From BS750m-G62 sp964577175 (GTDB lineage: Bacteria > Planctomycetota > Phycisphaerae > FEN-1346), in NCBI GenBank assembly GCA_964577175.1, contig CAZNYC010000050.1, positions 1-26,484 on the forward strand: DNA of 26,484 nt, in the 5' to 3' direction. Both the position numbers and the translations under genes were made by a program. The notes beneath the pieces were generated by a model, which made no database searches, was not told the origin of the DNA, and was given only the letters and a program-made list of their open reading frames with translations. Below, one piece after another: positions 15,901 to 22,515 of the stretch (position 1 is the first letter of the stretch; every line of letters begins with the position of its first letter).

Positions 15901-16059
15901 CACCGCCCCCTCGGCGGCGAGTTTGAGCTGGCTCTGGACGGCAAAGTTGGTGGCGGTGCGGCGGTCGAGGTTGCTCATCGTGACGAACGTGATGCCGATG
16001 ACCGCCAGGATCGCCAGCAGGCCCAGAACGACGATCAGGACCGAGCCGGTTGACTTCAT
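12976..16059 (-). CDS. Large GspK-like minor pseudopilin with calcium-type loops
   Basis: The last gene of a pseudopilin operon, 1027 residues, about three times longer than ordinary GspK. The N-terminus MKSTG-SVLIVVLGLLAILAVIGITF is a prepilin-type helix without Glu at +5, as in GspK. The C-terminus has a GspK-like helix-hairpin region (KINLNTAGTDVLEALG at about 871-886) and SNIATVRSDTFSIYG. Between are several DxDxDG-like acidic loops (LNLDGTED, DEDDDGDVD and DNDGDGFAD at about 807-815) and long glycine-rich linkers. By homology it would cap the pseudopilus tip with GspI and GspJ. The ATG at 16059 has GGAAGGAAA upstream. Its TAG stop lies in the flank of a MITE-like element. Confidence 0.75.
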   Translation of the reverse strand: MKSTGSVLIVVLGLLAILAVIGITFVTMSNLDRRTATNFAVQSQLKLAAEGAVDYVCHHLVQDLWAYNSMEQPEEQGVAVQRHEYYSTGFLLSDHGGPSAIGTSDNAGLLRNEPFDHPGTQYDPWLCSTISNTGSIMDNRFSYGYQNARRYRQLTAGPYGLRDWGTDTDEQLRPNNLGFPASDGTVPRYTYDISSGPGHGVWIPDLSFPFEAGLVRVSVTVLDHGRMLNLNAHGNQHQGSERRGFYISDVDPSLLFSGGGAGGTGGLPSSFFNPNGTIPGLWAPQNYPGNRSQLQVVIENPGRYEDQPFTLDEEFELRRLTGTHFTSRLEHFIEERYAGQLQSAPGTATTTPAGNRLNVTTVGWTAEVRPNYDRERTGTGGQGGTLTLLPSFEEGYRWRKVDLNLDGTEDIRHVIEYLDFLNDDQDERQFVANICAFRDGRQRDGESDEALLHEYGNEWGASRQPVIQKMNAKVLDEQEVDEDDDGDVDYTLRRWKITVGIVNPWPRLYVGAPKDGLPLEDIDISMQTGGDTTRESDFGEVEALAGGTWLLDGQTCKPLEATVRQKIDHPVNADDEKLSAAIRSITLRYSGSQGGVTIDRIDSDYIDQAGGESPSESTDTTIERGIIVDNPPGGSEQHEVRVVYIFLDRDNGLGDGKPGWFVQGENPVPTSPPADAVPIRFPKSVKVETDDDVPVGGVPPEWVDNVSGGGGGRGSTGVGFRAFRRVGDLNQVLCQFPRPAGDDDHSFWPWVPRVAQSMGAEEKYIKFSWYAQQDGGGAGGGGTGAEVRRLKAANLFTVGGPWLDRIDNDGDGFADATLPTAGGTGGRAGQQGSVSFAGKDTGTDFVAVEGQLQTGDQGGRFGGSEIRVAGKINLNTAGTDVLEALGDTFGISNLSQTVKNLRATRPIESPADLVNEDRLGGATAPSSLQAEEAKGPVERRDLAYTLISNIATVRSDTFSIYGTVQYVDLQAMHDNRNDPDGRRAAVRQGRRFWALVDRSPSASHHPMPGSAVGSFIRPRVLNFQWMD

Positions 16060-16111
16060 GGGGTTTCCTTCCATTGAGGCTTGGGGTCGGGGGCCGGGCA
16101 CGCGCGCCGCC

Positions 16112-17173
16112 TTACGGGTCGCCGAGCCAGAAGGTCTCCTGCATGGCGACGCCGCGGTAGCGGTCTTGGCCGTCGGGGATGTCGCCGGTTTTGCCTGGGT
16201 CGTGGACGGCCACGGTCACGCGAATGGCCTGGGGCCACGTCTGAATGGGCTCGCGGGTGTTGTATCGGATGGTGTCGCCGGCGGACTCGTAGGTGTCGGC
16301 CCACCGGTAGGTGCGGGCGGCGTCGTCGCCGCCGTGCCAGTAGTTGGCGCCCATCGAGACGGGCGTGAACGCCTCGACGTAGAACTCGCTCACGCAACTG
16401 GCCATGACACGGTTGAGGCTGTCGGGATTGCTGCCGGCGGTGGCGGCCCGGTCCGCCACCCATGGGTCGACGTGGACGGCCCCTTCGCGGGCCGCCCCCC
16501 GCGTGGAGAGGAGTTCGGGCGGCGGCGGGGTCGAGCCGCCCCGGCCCCCACCCTGCAGGGAGAGGATGCGCTCGTTCTCCTCGGCGAAGAGGTGGCACAA
16601 GTACCCGTGCTCCGACTGCCCGCTCCAGAGGCCCGTCGAGGTGGCGGTGCTGCCCATGATCCAGAGGCTTCTCGCCAGGACCCCCCGCCGCACCGTAACG
16701 TCCTGGCCGTCCACACGCAGGATCTGTTGCCCGTCCGTCTTCACCTGGTTGGTGTAGACGACTTCGGCGGCGTTGGATTCCAGCGGGCTGCTGCCCATCT
16801 GGCTCCGGCACACGCCGACCGTGACGAAGGCGAGACTGTCCGCCCCGTACCGCCGGATACTCTGTGTGCCGGTGGCCGCCGCGCTGTTCGGCTGGTAAGC
16901 GAAACTGCCGGCTCGGGAGGGAACCACGCTTCCCTTTGTAATGTTCAGGTACCCTTCCCGCGTCATGCCGCGGATGTCGCTGTGAAGGCGGTCGAAAAAC
17001 GCACGCATCTGCTGGTGGGCGAAGTGGACGCCCTCGGCGTCGCCGGCGGTCGTCGCCACGATGCCGAAAATCTCCACCACCCCCAGCATCATCACGGTCA
17101 TGAGGCTGGCGGCCGTGACGAGTTCCACCAGTGTGAACCCTTTGCGGGTCGGTCGGCGATGGACGGTTCGCAT
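16112..17173 (-). CDS. GspJ-like minor pseudopilin
   Basis: A 353-residue secreted or envelope protein with a type IV pilin-like N-terminus: after a basic leader (MRTVHRRPTRKG) comes FTLVELVTAASLMTVMMLGVVEIFG, with the prepilin peptidase site between Gly12 and Phe13 and Glu at +5. The long C-terminal part includes DSLAFVTVG and a C-terminal beta-rich segment IRVTVAVHDP. It carries a glycine/proline linker (QGGGRGGSTPPPPE). It starts four bases after the stop of the GspI-like gene, with GGGAG upstream, so the two are translationally close. The assignment to GspJ rests on order and N-terminus; sequence outside the helix is divergent. Confidence 0.7.
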   Translation of the reverse strand: MRTVHRRPTRKGFTLVELVTAASLMTVMMLGVVEIFGIVATTAGDAEGVHFAHQQMRAFFDRLHSDIRGMTREGYLNITKGSVVPSRAGSFAYQPNSAAATGTQSIRRYGADSLAFVTVGVCRSQMGSSPLESNAAEVVYTNQVKTDGQQILRVDGQDVTVRRGVLARSLWIMGSTATSTGLWSGQSEHGYLCHLFAEENERILSLQGGGRGGSTPPPPELLSTRGAAREGAVHVDPWVADRAATAGSNPDSLNRVMASCVSEFYVEAFTPVSMGANYWHGGDDAARTYRWADTYESAGDTIRYNTREPIQTWPQAIRVTVAVHDPGKTGDIPDGQDRYRGVAMQETFWLGDP

Positions 17174-17177
17174 CGGG

Positions 17178-18065
17178 TCAGTCTCCCAGAATGGTGTGAT
17201 AGACGGCAATGGCGCCCCGGAGGGACAACCACTCGGCGGTGTTTTCTCCGCCCCGGCGGCCGGGGGTGATGGGACGGTCCGCTACCAGGATCGCGCTGCT
17301 TTCGCTCTCGGGGTTCTGAAGGGCCGCGACCGGGAAGATGCTGTCGTCCACAGGGTCTGGGAGGCGTCCCCTGCCGACGCGGCTGACCTTGTACGCCTCA
17401 CCGCGGTAGTTCGGCTGGGTCGGACGGGACACGTTGTAGTCCAGGATGTAGTCGCCCGGTTCGCCCTGGCCATGGCCCGTCGCATGTCCCCAGTGAACCA
17501 GGGGGATGTCTTCCGTCCCGGTGTAATTCAACTCCTCGGCCGGCGATCGGCCGCGCGATTTGTAGATCGCGATCGTGATCCGCCACGGGCCTTCGCTCTC
17601 CTCGTTGCCGGAGGACATCAGCGTGTTCATCGGTGTGGCGAAGACCACGGGCGTATAGGCGCCGGCGCTCCACAGGTCGCGGTCGTTCACCTCGTAGGTC
17701 CGGACGCGGTCCTCCCGGCTGCCCAGGGTCGTGTCCGCCGGCGGATACAGGAACCGCGACGGGTTATAGCAGCGGAGTTGGTCCGGCAGGGCTTCGTAGT
17801 CCAGCAGCCACGTCGTATCGCGCGGGTCCACCTCGTCCTGGGCTTCCCGGCACTCGCGCAGCACGGTGCCGCGCCGGGCACGCATCACGGCCGCGATGCT
17901 GCGGGCGCTGAGGGCGGCCATGGTGGTGTCGCGGCTCTGGCGGCTCTGGTCGACGGCCACGGGAAAGACCGAGGCCACCATCGTCATGCCGACGCCGAGG
18001 ATCCCCGCTGCCATCAGGACCTCGGTCAGGCTGAACCCGCGGTGATGCCTGCGCTGTCGAATCAC
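17178..18065 (-). CDS. GspI/PilV-like minor pseudopilin
   Basis: A 295-residue protein and first gene of the pseudopilin operon. The N-terminus MIRQRRHHRG-FSLTEVLMAAGILGVGMTMVASVFPVAV has the prepilin cleavage site between Gly10 and Phe11 and Glu at +5. The remaining sequence is not recognisable as a specific family. GTG at 18065 is chosen as the start because AAGGAG lies eight bases upstream and the leader is then of normal length; the open frame extends far upstream through the promoter. Together with the two following genes it gives the I-J-K order of a type II secretion tip complex. No GspG, GspE or secretin gene is in the window. Confidence 0.75.
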   Translation of the reverse strand: MIRQRRHHRGFSLTEVLMAAGILGVGMTMVASVFPVAVDQSRQSRDTTMAALSARSIAAVMRARRGTVLRECREAQDEVDPRDTTWLLDYEALPDQLRCYNPSRFLYPPADTTLGSREDRVRTYEVNDRDLWSAGAYTPVVFATPMNTLMSSGNEESEGPWRITIAIYKSRGRSPAEELNYTGTEDIPLVHWGHATGHGQGEPGDYILDYNVSRPTQPNYRGEAYKVSRVGRGRLPDPVDDSIFPVAALQNPESESSAILVADRPITPGRRGGENTAEWLSLRGAIAVYHTILGD

Positions 18066-18110
18066 GGGACGCGCTCCTTCTATCGCTTCAGTCAGGTCCT
18101 GTCCGCTGGT

Positions 18111-18139
18111 ATTATAGCGACGAGGCAACGCGGCAACAA
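18111..18139 (-). promoter_or_regulatory. Promoter of the pseudopilin operon
   Basis: On the minus strand a perfect TATAAT (18116-18111) has TTGTTG 17 bp upstream (18139-18134). The leader to the GTG at 18065 is about 40 bases and includes AAGGAG. The stretch 18140-18327, up to the promoter of the divergent aminotransferase gene, contains only GC-rich sequence with a small CGGACG/CGTCCG hairpin (18184-18200). Confidence 0.55.
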
Positions 18140-18327
18140 CTTTTATGACGCTGCCGGCCCGCGCATCGGCCGCAGGACGCCGCCGGACGGCCCCCGTCCG
18201 CGCCGCCCCCCGCTTCTTGGAGCGCCTCGCCTGCAAAAAGGGGGCGGATCGTCCTGAAACCCAGGTGTCCCGGCCCGACACAGCCCCTCAGCCGGATTCA
18301 CCCCGGCCCTGCGGGCCGCGCGCCGCC

Positions 18328-18355
18328 TTGACACCGCCGCCCCGCCCGGTAGAAT
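18328..18355 (+). promoter_or_regulatory. Strong sigma-70 promoter for the DegT-family gene
   Basis: A perfect TTGACA (18328-18333), a 16-bp spacer and TAGAAT (18350-18355). The in-frame ATG at 18354 overlaps the -10 and so cannot be the start, which supports the ATG at 18405. Confidence 0.75.
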
Positions 18356-18404
18356 GACGCCCGTCCTCGGGGCCCCGCCGGCCCCCGTCAAGGAGACTGA
18401 CCTC

Positions 18405-19529
18405 ATGGCCGTTCCGATGCTCGACCTGGTTGCCCAGTACCGCACCGTCCGCGACGACGTCCGCGCCGCCGTCGACGAGGTCCTCCAGTCGCAGCGGTGC
18501 ATCGGCGGGCCCAAGGTGACCGCCTGCGAGAAGGCCATCGCCGAGTACGCCGATGCCCGGTTCGGCATCGGCGCCTCCAGCGGCACGGACGCCATCCTCA
18601 ACGCCCTGATGAGCCTCGGCGTCGGCGCCGGCGATGAGGTCGTCACCACGCCGTTCACGTTCTTCGCGACGGCTGGCTGCGTGGCCCGCCTGGGCGCCCG
18701 CCCCGTCTTCGTCGACATCGACCCCGAGACGTACAACATCGACCCGGCCGGCGTCCCGCCCGTCATGACCGACAAGACGAAGGTCGTCATGCCGGTCCAT
18801 CTCTTCGGCCAGTGTGCGGACATGGACCCGATTCTGGAGGCGGCCCGCGAGCGGGACGTCGCCGTCGTCGAGGACGCCGCCCAGGCCATCGGCGCCACCT
18901 ACAAGGGACGCAAGGCCGGTTCGATGGGCGACGCCGGCTGCTTCTCGTTCTTCCCTTCGAAGAACCTCGGGGCGGCGGGCGACGGCGGCATGATCGTCAC
19001 CAGCAACGCCGCCCTCGCCGACATGTGCACCATCATGAGGAACCACGGCTCCAAGCCCAAGTACTATCACAAGTACGTCGGGGGGAACTTTCGGCTGGAC
19101 CCGATCCAGGCGGCCGTCGTCCTGGCCAAACTGCCCCACCTGGAGGACTGGCACGAGGGCCGACGCGCGGGCGCCGCCTGGTACGACGAGCGGTTTGCCG
19201 ACTGCCCCGCCGTCCTCACGCCCGTCGAACGCCCCGAGAACCGGATGATCTACAACCAGTACGTCATCCGGATCAAGGACTCAGGCGGCGGCGCCGGCGC
19301 CCGCGACCGCGTCATCGAGCACCTCAAAGAGAAGAACATCGGCCACGCCGTCTACTATCCCGTGCCGCTGCACCTTCAGGGCTGCTTTGCGGACCTTGGG
19401 TATGGGGAGGGTGAGTTCCCGCACGCCGAGCAGGCCTCCCGCGAAGTGCTCGCCATTCCGGTCTACCCGGAACTGACGCGCGGGCAGCAGGAGGAAGTCG
19501 CCGCCGCCGTCCTCGATGTCGTGGGCTAA
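18405..19529 (+). CDS. DegT/DnrJ/EryC1/StrS-family sugar aminotransferase
   Basis: A PLP-dependent enzyme of 374 residues that transfers an amino group, usually from glutamate, to a nucleotide-linked keto sugar for surface polysaccharide or glycan synthesis. It shows FGIGASSGTDAILNAL (54-68), TPFTFFATAG (82-91), VVEDAAQAIGA (154-164, with Asp157 for the pyridine nitrogen) and FSFFPSKNLGAAGDGG (180-195), in which Lys186 forms the Schiff base. The C-terminus has the family's IYNQYVIRI. AAGGAG is nine bases before the ATG. No glycosyltransferase or other sugar gene is nearby, so the substrate cannot be told. Confidence 0.92.
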   Translation: MAVPMLDLVAQYRTVRDDVRAAVDEVLQSQRCIGGPKVTACEKAIAEYADARFGIGASSGTDAILNALMSLGVGAGDEVVTTPFTFFATAGCVARLGARPVFVDIDPETYNIDPAGVPPVMTDKTKVVMPVHLFGQCADMDPILEAARERDVAVVEDAAQAIGATYKGRKAGSMGDAGCFSFFPSKNLGAAGDGGMIVTSNAALADMCTIMRNHGSKPKYYHKYVGGNFRLDPIQAAVVLAKLPHLEDWHEGRRAGAAWYDERFADCPAVLTPVERPENRMIYNQYVIRIKDSGGGAGARDRVIEHLKEKNIGHAVYYPVPLHLQGCFADLGYGEGEFPHAEQASREVLAIPVYPELTRGQQEEVAAAVLDVVG

Positions 19530-19532
19530 GGG

Positions 19533-19600
19533 TGTCATTCCGAGCGAGTCCCGGCGCGCCGGGACGAGTCGAGGAATCTCGCCGTGGTCTTTGCTGTTGC
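19533..19600 (+). repeat. Dispersed TGTCATTC repeat, copy B
   Basis: Begins TGTCATTCCGAGC three bases after the aminotransferase stop. It has a perfect 18-bp palindrome (19548-19565, GTCCCGGCG/CGCCGGGAC) and continues AATCTCGCCGTGGTC with TTGC motifs. It shares outer modules with 2950-3012 but not the central palindrome. The palindrome may also end the transcript. Confidence 0.6.
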
Positions 19601-19638
19601 GTGCGTCTGTGACGTTGCCCGTCTGAAACGGCCCCACC

Positions 19639-20121
19639 ATGCCCGAAACGATGCTCGTCATCGGTGTCGGCAACCCGCTCGCCCGCGACGAGGGCGTGGG
19701 TATCCGGGCCGTCGAACGGCTCCGCGAGCGAGACCTGCCGACCGGCGTCCGGGTTCTCGACGCCGGCACGGACCTCCTCGCGGTCCTGCCGCAGATGAGC
19801 CGGGCCGACCGCGTCGTCCTCCTCGACGCCGTCCGCGCCGGCGGCGAGCCGGGCACGATCTATCGCCTGACGCTCGACGACCTGCTCGCGAAGGCGATCC
19901 ACGAGCCCGAGTGGCGGTCGGCCCACGACCTGTCGCTCGTTTCCGCCGTCCGGTTGGCCGAGTCGACGGGGCAGGTGCTGCCGCCCACGGTCCTCCTCGG
20001 CGTGGAGCCGGCCGAGGTGGCCCTCGGCGAGGGATTGACGCCGCCCGTCGAGGCCGCCCTCGAACCGCTCGTCGAAAAGGTCCTTGCGGAACTGAATGCG
20101 CGCCCCCCGGATCGGGTATAG
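19639..20121 (+). CDS. [NiFe]-hydrogenase maturation protease (HybD/HycI family)
   Basis: A 160-residue endopeptidase of the family that removes the C-terminal peptide of the hydrogenase large subunit after nickel insertion. It begins MLVIGVGNPLARDEGVG, and the three nickel-sensing ligands of the family are present: Glu18, Asp63 (in VVLLDAV) and His96 (in SAHDLSL), matching HybD E16, D62 and H93. It also has VLDAGTDLL and GEPGTIYRL. No hydrogenase structural or hyp gene is in the window, so it is an orphan here; family members processing other substrates cannot be excluded. The ribosome-binding site is weak. Confidence 0.9.
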   Translation: MPETMLVIGVGNPLARDEGVGIRAVERLRERDLPTGVRVLDAGTDLLAVLPQMSRADRVVLLDAVRAGGEPGTIYRLTLDDLLAKAIHEPEWRSAHDLSLVSAVRLAESTGQVLPPTVLLGVEPAEVALGEGLTPPVEAALEPLVEKVLAELNARPPDRV

Positions 20122-20208
20122 AAGGAGAACGGTCGCCCGACGTGCCGATATCATTTGGGCGGCCAAGGGGCCGACCCACTTCCCAAAGCCCTCGGAAAGG
20201 AGAACGCC

Positions 20209-20472
20209 ATGCAGTATTCGGGTCCGGAAACGGGGGAACTCATCGCCGGCGGCATCGGCCTGCTCATCTCGCTCGTCGTCGCATTGGGCTTCCTGGTTCT
20301 GACGATTGTCATCTGGTGGAAGATTTTCTCGAAGGCGGGGTACTCGGGAGCCATGGGACTGCTCATGCTCCTGCCGATTGTCAACCTCATCATGCTCCTC
20401 GTTCTGGCGTTCGGCACGTGGCCGATTCACGAGGAACTGGAGCGCGCCAGGATGTACCCCTCGTCGCGGTAG
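20209..20472 (+). CDS. Small two-helix membrane protein, function unknown
   Basis: An 87-residue protein with a short polar N-terminus (MQYSGPETGE) and two predicted membrane helices, about 11-36 (LIAGGIGLLISLVVALGFLVLTIVIWW) and about 46-70 (AMGLLMLLPIVNLIMLLVLAFGTW). The loop WKIFSKAGYSGAM followed by LLPIVNL resembles the KAG-G-PxxN pattern of DUF5684-like membrane proteins; this is a weak family suggestion. AAGGAG seven bases before the ATG at 20209 sets the start. It lies 12 bases before the deacetylase gene and is probably cotranscribed with it. Confidence 0.75.
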   Translation: MQYSGPETGELIAGGIGLLISLVVALGFLVLTIVIWWKIFSKAGYSGAMGLLMLLPIVNLIMLLVLAFGTWPIHEELERARMYPSSR

Positions 20473-20484
20473 GAGCCTGCCGCC

Positions 20485-21420
20485 ATGACAGTCGGCTTCG
20501 TCTGGCACGACCGGTACCTCGCCCACGCCGCCCCGGGTCACCCGGAGCGGCCGGAGCGCCTGACGGCCATCCGCACGGCGCTGGAGGAGGCGGGCGAATG
20601 GGACCGCATGACGCCCGTCGCCGTCCGTCCCGTCGACGAGGTCGACCTCCTCCGCGTCCATTCGGCCGACCACGTCCGCCGTGTCCGCGAGACGGCCGAT
20701 CTGGGCCGCACCGTCTGGTTCGACCCCGACACCTACGCCTGCCCGGCGTCGGCGGAGGCGGCCTTCCTGGCGGCGGGCGGCGTGTGTGCGGCCGTCGACG
20801 CGGTCGTGGCAGGGGAGGTGGCCGCGGCGTTCTGCCTGGTCCGTCCGCCCGGCCATCACGCCTGCCGCGAGCGGGCCATGGGTTTCTGCCTCTTCAACAA
20901 CGTCGCCATCGCCGCCCGCCGCCTCCGGGCCGTCCACGGGGTCCGGCGAATTCTCATCGTCGACTGGGACGTGCATCACGGCAACGGGACCCAGGAGGCG
21001 TTTTACGACGACCCGGACGTCCTGTACGTCTCGACGCACCAGTGGCCGCATTATCCCGGCACCGGGGCACGGGACCAGACGGGGCAGGGCGAGGGCGAGG
21101 GGACGACGCTCAACTACCCCCTGCCGCACGGGGCGGGGGACGAGGCGTTCCTCGAAGCCATCGACGAGGCGATTGAACGGGCGGAAGGCTTCGGACCCGA
21201 CTTCGTGCTCGTCTCGGCCGGCTTCGACGCCCACGCCGATGATCCCCTCGCCGGCCTCCGCCTGACGGAGTCGGCTTACGCGGAGGCGACCCGGCGCGTC
21301 CGCGACTTGGCCGCCCGAACCGCCGGGGGACGCCTCGTCAGCACGCTGGAAGGCGGATACGACGCGGCCGCCCTCGGCCGCAGCGCCGTCGCCCACGTGC
21401 AGGCCCTGTCCGGTGACTGA
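20485..21420 (+). CDS. Histone-deacetylase-family (class II/AcuC-like) deacetylase
   Basis: A zinc amidohydrolase of 311 residues that removes acetyl or larger acyl groups from lysine or small amines such as polyamines. The motifs are RPPGHHA (120-126, His124/His125 charge relay), GFCLFNNVAIAA (133-144), IVDWDVHHGNGTQ (158-170, zinc ligands Asp162 and His164), SAGFDAHADDPL (244-255, ligand Asp248) and the catalytic Tyr292 in LEGGYD. The organisation matches bacterial HDAC homologs of ordinary length. AGGAG precedes the ATG. The natural substrate cannot be told from the context, which is a small membrane protein and a HAD phosphatase. Confidence 0.93.
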   Translation: MTVGFVWHDRYLAHAAPGHPERPERLTAIRTALEEAGEWDRMTPVAVRPVDEVDLLRVHSADHVRRVRETADLGRTVWFDPDTYACPASAEAAFLAAGGVCAAVDAVVAGEVAAAFCLVRPPGHHACRERAMGFCLFNNVAIAARRLRAVHGVRRILIVDWDVHHGNGTQEAFYDDPDVLYVSTHQWPHYPGTGARDQTGQGEGEGTTLNYPLPHGAGDEAFLEAIDEAIERAEGFGPDFVLVSAGFDAHADDPLAGLRLTESAYAEATRRVRDLAARTAGGRLVSTLEGGYDAAALGRSAVAHVQALSGD

Positions 21421-21433
21421 CACAAGAAAGTGA

Positions 21434-21544
21434 GCGCGGCGGGTCTCCGCACCCGCCGCGCGAGAGTGCAGGCCCTGGCGGGCGGGTAGGGAGCGCGGTG
21501 GGCACGACTGCCCACCGCGCGGTGCCAAAGACTGGGCACCGCGC
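21434..21544 (+). repeat. Three adjacent hairpins of the GCGCGG(C/T)GGG family
   Basis: Hairpin 1: GCGCGGCGGGT, loop CTCCGC, ACCCGCCGCGC (21434-21461). Hairpin 2: GCGCGGTGGGCA, loop CGAC, TGCCCACCGCGC (21493-21520). Hairpin 3: GCGCGGTGCC, 8-base loop, GGCACCGCGC (21517-21544). All stems are perfect. Hairpins 2 and 3 share the four bases GCGC (21517-21520), so they cannot both form completely. The group follows the deacetylase stop by 13 bases. Confidence 0.7.
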
Positions 21545-21571
21545 AGCGCCGCCACGCGCCGTGCACAGTTA

Positions 21572-21593
21572 GCCGCCGGCCTTGCCCGGCGCG
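21572..21593 (+). repeat. 22-bp hairpin repeat before the HAD gene
   Basis: This GCCGCCGGCCTTGCCCGGCG-type sequence pairs around a short central loop. It matches 23794-23815 at 20 of 22 positions and ends 14 bases before the HAD start codon. Confidence 0.45.
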
Positions 21594-21607
21594 CCTGAGA
21601 ACCGATC

Positions 21608-22300
21608 ATGGCGGACGCCCTCATCTTCGATCTCGACGACACGCTCTGCCCGGAGCGGCCGTTCGTCCTGGCGCGCCTGGACGCCGTCGCCCGGCACCTG
21701 GGCGAGCGCTACGGCCCGGTCATCGATTTCCGGGCCGAACTCGTCCGCGCCTACGAGGCCGATCTTCGCACGCATGTATTCGACGCGGTGCTCGAGCGCG
21801 CCGGCCTCGAGCCCGACCCTGCCGTCATCCGCGACCTGGTGGACCTCTATCGCAGCACGCCCGCCGAGGTGGAACCGTATCCGGGCGCCGTGCCGGCCCT
21901 GGCGTTCTGGTCGGCCCGGCTGCCGCTCGGCCTCATCACGGACGGCTACGGGCCGACGCAGCGGCAGAAGGTGGAATCGCTCGGCATCGCTCGGTACTTC
22001 CGGGCCATCGTCTATACGCACGACCTGGGGCCGGACGGTATCAAGCCGAGTGCGGTTCCGTTCCGCCGGGTGCAGGAGGCGATCGGCTTCGCCGGCCCGG
22101 CCGTGTACGTCGGCGATAACCCGCGGCTCGACTTTCCCGCCCCGAAGCGGCTGGGCTGGACGGCGGTCCGCATCGCGCGTCCGGGCGCCAAGTTCGCCGA
22201 GGCCGAGGCGGACCCCGACGCGCCGCCGGACCACGTCATCAAGAGCCTGGATGAGTTGAGCGCGGTCCCGCCCCTGACGCGTCACCTTGAGCGGGGCTAA
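21608..22300 (+). CDS. HAD-superfamily hydrolase (probable phosphatase)
   Basis: A 230-residue haloacid-dehalogenase-type enzyme. Motif I is FDLDDTL with nucleophile Asp8 and acid/base Asp10. Motif II is Thr111 in LITDG, motif III Lys146 in IKPSAVPF and motif IV Asp170 and Asp175 in VGDNPRLDF. A helical cap domain (about 15-90) is of the C1 type. This fits small-molecule phosphatases such as phosphoglycolate phosphatase or the NagD/YjjG-like group; the substrate is unknown. The ribosome-binding site is weak. The TAA stop is part of the CTAA that flanks a MITE-like element. Confidence 0.88.
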   Translation: MADALIFDLDDTLCPERPFVLARLDAVARHLGERYGPVIDFRAELVRAYEADLRTHVFDAVLERAGLEPDPAVIRDLVDLYRSTPAEVEPYPGAVPALAFWSARLPLGLITDGYGPTQRQKVESLGIARYFRAIVYTHDLGPDGIKPSAVPFRRVQEAIGFAGPAVYVGDNPRLDFPAPKRLGWTAVRIARPGAKFAEAEADPDAPPDHVIKSLDELSAVPPLTRHLERG

Positions 22301-22427
22301 CACTACAACGCTAACTCATGCGCGGCGGGTCTCCGCACCCGTCGCGCAGCCCTGAAAAGGGCGTTTTGAGCGCGGTGGGTACTCCAGACCCACCGCGCAA
22401 AACGCCGACTTAGCGTTGTAGTGCTAA
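22297..22427. mobile_element. MITE-like element, 123 bp, flanked by CTAA, at the stop codon of the HAD gene
   Basis: CTAA (22297-22300), a 17-bp left end CACTACAACGCTAACTC (22301-22317), a right end that is its inverted repeat with one mismatch (22407-22423), then CTAA (22424-22427). Inside are GCGCGGCGGGT-CTCCGC-ACCCGTCGCGC (22320-22347), GCCCT-GAAA-AGGGC (22349-22362) and GCGCGGTGGGT-7 nt-ACCCACCGCGC (22370-22398), the last extended by GCGTTTTG/CAAAACGC. The left flank supplies the TAA stop of the HAD gene. The ends match the 12900-12979 element. It encodes no protein. Confidence 0.72.
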
Positions 22428-22481
22428 GGGCACATCCGTGATTTATGAGGCGGCGAGGCCTCCATCCGGCCGATATCGCCC

Positions 22482-22509
22482 TTGACACGCGGGGGAAAAC
22501 CATTAGACT
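22482..22509 (+). promoter_or_regulatory. Sigma-70 promoter of the sulfate operon
   Basis: A perfect TTGACA (22482-22487), a 16-bp spacer and TAGACT (22504-22509). Transcription would start close to 22516, about 64 bases before the sat start. Confidence 0.65.
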
Positions 22510-22515
22510 TGCGAA

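Noticed and set aside
18354..18404. ATG at 18354 as the start of the DegT-family gene
   Set aside because: It overlaps the -10 box of the TTGACA/TAGAAT promoter. The ATG at 18405 has AAGGAG and gives the normal family N-terminus.
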